Of a stretch of DNA of 64,000 nt, positions 60,391-64,000 are shown piece after piece; positions within the stretch are counted from its first letter, which is position 1, and each line of letters opens with the position of its first letter. The translations under genes and the position numbers were made by a program. This DNA comes from Euonymus europaeus (Eukaryota; Streptophyta; Magnoliopsida; Celastrales; Celastraceae): assembly GCA_963580455.1 (NCBI GenBank), contig OY756957.1, positions 26,566,501 through 26,630,500 of the forward strand, in the 5' to 3' direction. The notes beneath the pieces were generated by a model. It made no database searches and had not been told where the DNA came from. It worked only from the letters and a program-made list of their open reading frames with translations.

Positions 60391-60600
60391 CGTCCCACCC
60401 CCTAATGCTAGTTTTTTAAATGTGCCGACTTGTCAATTACTTAATGTTAATATAAAGCATGTATAAACTGTTTAATACAAGAGGCACAGTAAGTCCAGTG
60501 CCCAATTAGTGCTAATATATATTCAGCAATCCTTCATAATTCACACGAACAACCACAATAACATATTTACATTCTCCATTTAATAACACTCGTTCACAAT

Positions 60601-60754
60601 ATCCATTTTGTCAAATATTGGATTGGATTCCATATTTACATTCTCCAATTTTGAAATTTTCCATTAATAACACAAATATCCATTTTGTCAAATATTGGAT
60701 TGGATTCCATATTTACATTCTCCAATTTTGAAATTTTCCATTAATAACACAAAT
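60601..60754. repeat. 77-bp tandem duplication
   Basis: 60601-60677 and 60678-60754 are nearly identical AT-rich units; no coding or known promoter signal. Confidence 0.85.
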
Positions 60755-61389
60755 TTACATTATTGGATTCCACCTCTAGTATTTAAAAATGATTCTATAT
60801 ATTTATTTATATCAATAAAACACGTCTCTCAATTCACTCCGCAAAACATAATTTTCTTTACATTTTCCATTCTCAATAAAGTGCATCTACTCTTTTATTT
60901 TTCAATTAAACAACACCAAAATCAATATTAGGTTTTACATCTTGTACAGAAAGTAAAGTCACACACTCATTCACATTATCAAAACATCTCTCTCAATACA
61001 ACTACATCAATAAAACATATATCCTAATATAGTCATATGAACAAAAATACAGATTCTCATTCACTATCAATTCCGCACCAAAATACAACTATTATGATTG
61101 CTCTAATCATAAAATCTGTTTTCCAGGTCTTAGAATTTTTTTATTTTTTATTTTTTATTGGCATTTGGTGTGAACAACTACCCAAAATGTTTCAGGGCCT
61201 AACTAAATCACTAACAATTAAAAATCCATGAACCAACTCCATCTCATCAACTCCTCTTTCAACTTTTATGACGTGCAAACTTCTATTCAAATTCCGGCTA
61301 ACTATATATGTACATACATTCGAAACATCCTATACAATTAATCAAATCAAGCAAGATCCTTCCTTTTCTATCAACCTATTTCTCTTCAA
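60755..61389. other. promoter region of the dirigent gene
   Basis: AT-rich with many A/C-rich runs; a TATA box (TATATATG, 61303-61310) lies 80 bp before the dirigent start codon. Nothing else is recognised. Confidence 0.55.
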
Positions 61390-62298
61390 ATGGAGAACCA
61401 CAAAATTCTCTCTGTCACAACCAAAACTTCTTTCCTTTTCTGGGTTTTCATCCTCACCATTGCCTTTACAACATCAGCTAGAATCCTCAACGAAGAACCT
61501 TCCGAGCTTCCAGTTGCCGCAGGAGCATCAAATCAAGTAACTACGCCAATAACCAATCCTGGTGTGGGTGCAACTAGTGTTGGTTCCACATTACCCCACA
61601 CTGATCCTCACCATACCCTAACCTTCTTCATACATGACATCCTTGGAGGATCAAAACCCTCAGCTAGAGCCGTCACCGGCATCGTCAGCAATCCGGCGGT
61701 TAATGGCCAACTCCCTTTTGTCAAACCCAATGGCGCAAACCTTCCTATCAATAATGGGGTGCCACAAAACTCCAATAACAATGGCCTTATAAACAACAAT
61801 AACATTCCTTTCCTTGCAGGCCTTGGTGGCACCACGCAACCTGTGTTACAAAGCAATGGCAACAACATGTTCAACAGTGTATTCAACTTTCCAGCTGCCA
61901 CCGGAGGCCAATTTTCGGCTGGTTCCACCCTCCAACAGCTCATGTATGGCACCATAACCGTGATTGATGACGAATTAACTGAAGGGCACGAGTTAGGGTC
62001 TGGTTTTTTGGGCAAGGCACAAGGGTTTTATGTTGTTAGTTCTATTGATGGTACCAGCCAAACCATGGCTTTTACAACAATGTTTCAATCAGGTCACTAT
62101 GTTGATAGCCTTAGCTTCTTTGGTGTTCATCGTACTGGTGTGTCTGAATCTCAGCTTGCTATCATGGGAGGGACTGGAAAGTATGTGAGTGCAAAAGGGT
62201 TTGCCATAGTCAAGACTATTCCAGCTTCAGCAACAACTCAGCAAGACACTGACGGGGTGGAGACTGTGTTGGAGTTCACTGTTTATGTTAGTTACTAA
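61390..62298 (+). CDS. dirigent protein, DIR-e/ESB1-like
   Basis: Single exon, 302 aa. A signal peptide covers about residues 1-31 (hydrophobic SFLFWVFILTIAF), so it is secreted to the cell wall. The dirigent domain starts at HHTLTFFIHDILGG (about 76-89) and includes PSARAVTGI, YGTITVIDDELTEGHELGS, AQGFYVVSSIDGTSQTMAF and MGGTGKYVSAKGFAIVKT. An Asn/Gly-rich insertion lies at about 105-180. The FIHDILGGS...TGI form and the insertion are typical of the DIR-e subfamily (DIR9, DIR10/ESB1, DIR16/18), some members of which guide lignin deposition in the Casparian strip. Neighbouring MKP1 and ABCB suggest DIR9, but I leave the symbol open. It is convergent with a second dirigent gene. Confidence 0.92.
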   Translation: MENHKILSVTTKTSFLFWVFILTIAFTTSARILNEEPSELPVAAGASNQVTTPITNPGVGATSVGSTLPHTDPHHTLTFFIHDILGGSKPSARAVTGIVSNPAVNGQLPFVKPNGANLPINNGVPQNSNNNGLINNNNIPFLAGLGGTTQPVLQSNGNNMFNSVFNFPAATGGQFSAGSTLQQLMYGTITVIDDELTEGHELGSGFLGKAQGFYVVSSIDGTSQTMAFTTMFQSGHYVDSLSFFGVHRTGVSESQLAIMGGTGKYVSAKGFAIVKTIPASATTQQDTDGVETVLEFTVYVSY

Positions 62299-63297
62299 AT
62301 GTGTTTAATATTTTTTGTGTTCAATTGACAATTTGTGTGTACTGGTCTACTGTGAAACCAGAGAGAACCTTGGTCGTGTTTGAGCTATATATGTGATTTG
62401 TGATTTGAGATCTCACACTGATTTAAGACAGATGATTATCAAAGTTTCAGATACAAGATGGCAAGTTATTTGCTTTAGAGCTTCACACAGACAGGAATAA
62501 AACAAGCAATACACAACCCAATATATGTCAGTCGTTAGCAAAAAATGGCTTGATAGAAAGGTGATGGTAGAGTAGATAGATGAGACAGAGGATTATGATT
62601 TAGGAGCAAAAAAAAAATACTCGCACCATTTCTATTTTGTACAATGTTTAAGAAATGAAAGCAATAGTAATGTTGTTGAATTTGGCTCAAGATTAATGAA
62701 CTGAAACAATTTTTGAGATGCTAAAGCTGGTTATACACAGAGACTTCCGGAAGAGTAATTGCCAACAAGTTGCATGTCCTACTTTCATGAGTCGGCTCCG
62801 TTTGGTAGAGTTTATAAGTTATATAAACTGTGAAAAATAAACTAGTTTATAAGCTGTTAAATAAGTTGTCAATTGTTTGACAAAATTTATAGCTGACGCG
62901 GCTAGCTTATATTGGATTTAATATAGAAGATACAATAAAAACTATACAAAAATTTGATAATTGTAGTTTGTTATTTTATGGTTTTTTGAAGTATACTGTA
63001 GACTGTTGAATAATCAAACATCCGAGCTCCCTAAAAGTATTGCTCTCAATCCAATTACAAGTCATATCCCAGTAGAAACTTTGAATTGCATGGGATTTAG
63101 ATTATACTTTTTCTAAGGATTTCTGACAATCTCTTTGCGCCCAAAACCATATGAAATGAAAGAGTTTGAAGTAGCAATTTTACCATAAAACAGAGTTTTC
63201 AGTCAACTTAAATTCCTTCAAAGCCAAATCCAGTCAGGGAACACCGAAACTACTCCACACAAACAATATATAATCGATAAACACAACAAGAATCCCA
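62299..63297. other. region between convergent dirigent genes, with a possible MITE
   Basis: It holds the 3' UTRs of both dirigent genes. At about 62794-63030 the ends GGCTCCGTTTGGTA and, reversed, GGAGCTCGGATGTTTGAT are loosely inverted, a form like Harbinger/Tourist MITEs; no clear TSD, so low confidence. No further ORF. Confidence 0.45.
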
Positions 63298-64000
63298 CTA
63301 CTCAGTGAGATAAACAGAGAACTCCAAAATGGTGTCCACACCATCAGTCGTGTGCTGATCCTCGTGATGAAGAGTAGCCACAGTCGCATACCCTCTTGCA
63401 TTCTCATACTTCCCAGTCCCACCAACAATCACAATCTGCGATCCCAGCGACGCCATCCTATGAACCCCGAAAAAGCTAATTGTATCCTCCAAGTCATGTT
63501 CATGTTCATGTTCATGTTCATGATCATCGTGAAACAGAGCAGTCAAAGCAATAGTTTGACTAGTACCATCCAATGAACTAGCCATGTAAAACCCTTGCAT
63601 CTTCCCAATCACAGCCGAACCCAATTCATGCCCTTCCGTCAATTGATCGTCTATCACTGTAATTGAACCGAACAATAGGGCTTGGAGGGTTGAACCCGCA
63701 GGGAGGTTCCCCGCGGTGACGAAGGGTTGGTTGTTACTGTTGACGATGTTGTCTCTGCTCCCTGTGGTTTGGATTGATGTGCTGCCCTGCTGACTGTTTA
63801 GGCCGGCGACGAATGGGAGGTTGTTGGGGTTGATGAGGCTGTCGAGGCTGTCAGAGTTGAGCAGTGGGGTCCCACCTGTGAGTGGGAAGAGGTTGTTGTT
63901 AGGTTTGGAGAAAGGGATGCCGTTGATTTCCGAACTGGCAATGATCCCGGTGACTACTCTGGCTGATGGGTGGCTCCCTCCGAGGATGTCATGCATGAAG
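63298..64000 (-). CDS. dirigent protein, DIR-e type, 5' end outside window
   Basis: The frame is open to the window edge and starts within FMHDILGGSHPSARVVTGI, so signal peptide and N-terminus lie beyond 64000. The dirigent core is conserved (FGSITVIDDQLTEGHELGS, GFYMASSLDGTSQTIAL, VGGTGKYENARGYATVAT) and it ends EFSVYLTE. It is a paralogue of the upstream gene, convergent with it. An acidic-basic run HDDHEHEHEHEHDLED replaces a short loop of the neighbour; the DNA there (63497-63524) is a repeat of CATGTT. Confidence 0.92.
   Translation of the reverse strand, partial: FMHDILGGSHPSARVVTGIIASSEINGIPFSKPNNNLFPLTGGTPLLNSDSLDSLINPNNLPFVAGLNSQQGSTSIQTTGSRDNIVNSNNQPFVTAGNLPAGSTLQALLFGSITVIDDQLTEGHELGSAVIGKMQGFYMASSLDGTSQTIALTALFHDDHEHEHEHEHDLEDTISFFGVHRMASLGSQIVIVGGTGKYENARGYATVATLHHEDQHTTDGVDTILEFSVYLTE

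Overview
The window is nuclear DNA from a flowering plant, most likely a eudicot: intron-rich genes with GT-AG introns, plant-specific families (tonoplast aquaporin, thylakoid PsbP-like protein, MKP1, dirigent, DUF674), AT-rich spacers and a heavy load of plant-type transposons. The sequence does not identify the species.

Layout. 1-4.0 kb: the 3' part of a Ty1/copia element (E1) next to the remnant of an older copia. 4.4-5.5 kb: a three-exon TIP1 tonoplast aquaporin (minus strand). 7.8-10.0 kb: an eight-exon PsbP-like lumenal protein, best read as PNSL1 (plus). 11.4-23.2 kb: an eleven-exon full-size ABCB transporter of the ABCB6/ABCB20 type (minus). Its introns hold a LINE fragment and a 940-bp internally deleted copia with target-site duplication (TSD). 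25-28.7 kb: a degenerate repeat split by a 901-bp hAT-type element. 29.3-36.3 kb: a second copia (E2, minus) that shares with E1 the same deletion of reverse transcriptase and most of RNase H, flanked by DUF674 gene relics. 36.7-38 kb: a duplicated stretch carrying a complete 337-bp TRIM; the unoccupied duplicate lies at 51.6-52.4 kb. 39.9-44.9 kb: a decayed PIF/Harbinger element (Myb-like ORF plus DDE transposase) whose first ORF is split by a 2.1-kb solo LTR. 45.2-46.2 kb: an intact two-exon DUF674 gene (minus). 47.0-51.2 kb: a Mutator-like element with 9-bp TSD, filled mainly by a long gypsy-type LTR. 54.4-58.0 kb: the MAP kinase phosphatase MKP1 (plus). 58.4 kb: a SINE with 19-bp TSD. 60.2-60.4 kb: a U12 minor-spliceosomal snRNA gene with USE and TATA promoter, invisible to an ORF search. 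61.4-64 kb: two convergent dirigent genes, the second cut by the window edge.

The host genes do not form one pathway. The order PsbP-like - ABCB - MKP1 - dirigent resembles two Arabidopsis segments (around At2g39430-39480 and At3g55230-55330), which suggests an ancestral block expanded here by nested transposons. All exon boundaries were read by eye from splice signals, reading frame and family conservation; no searches were run.
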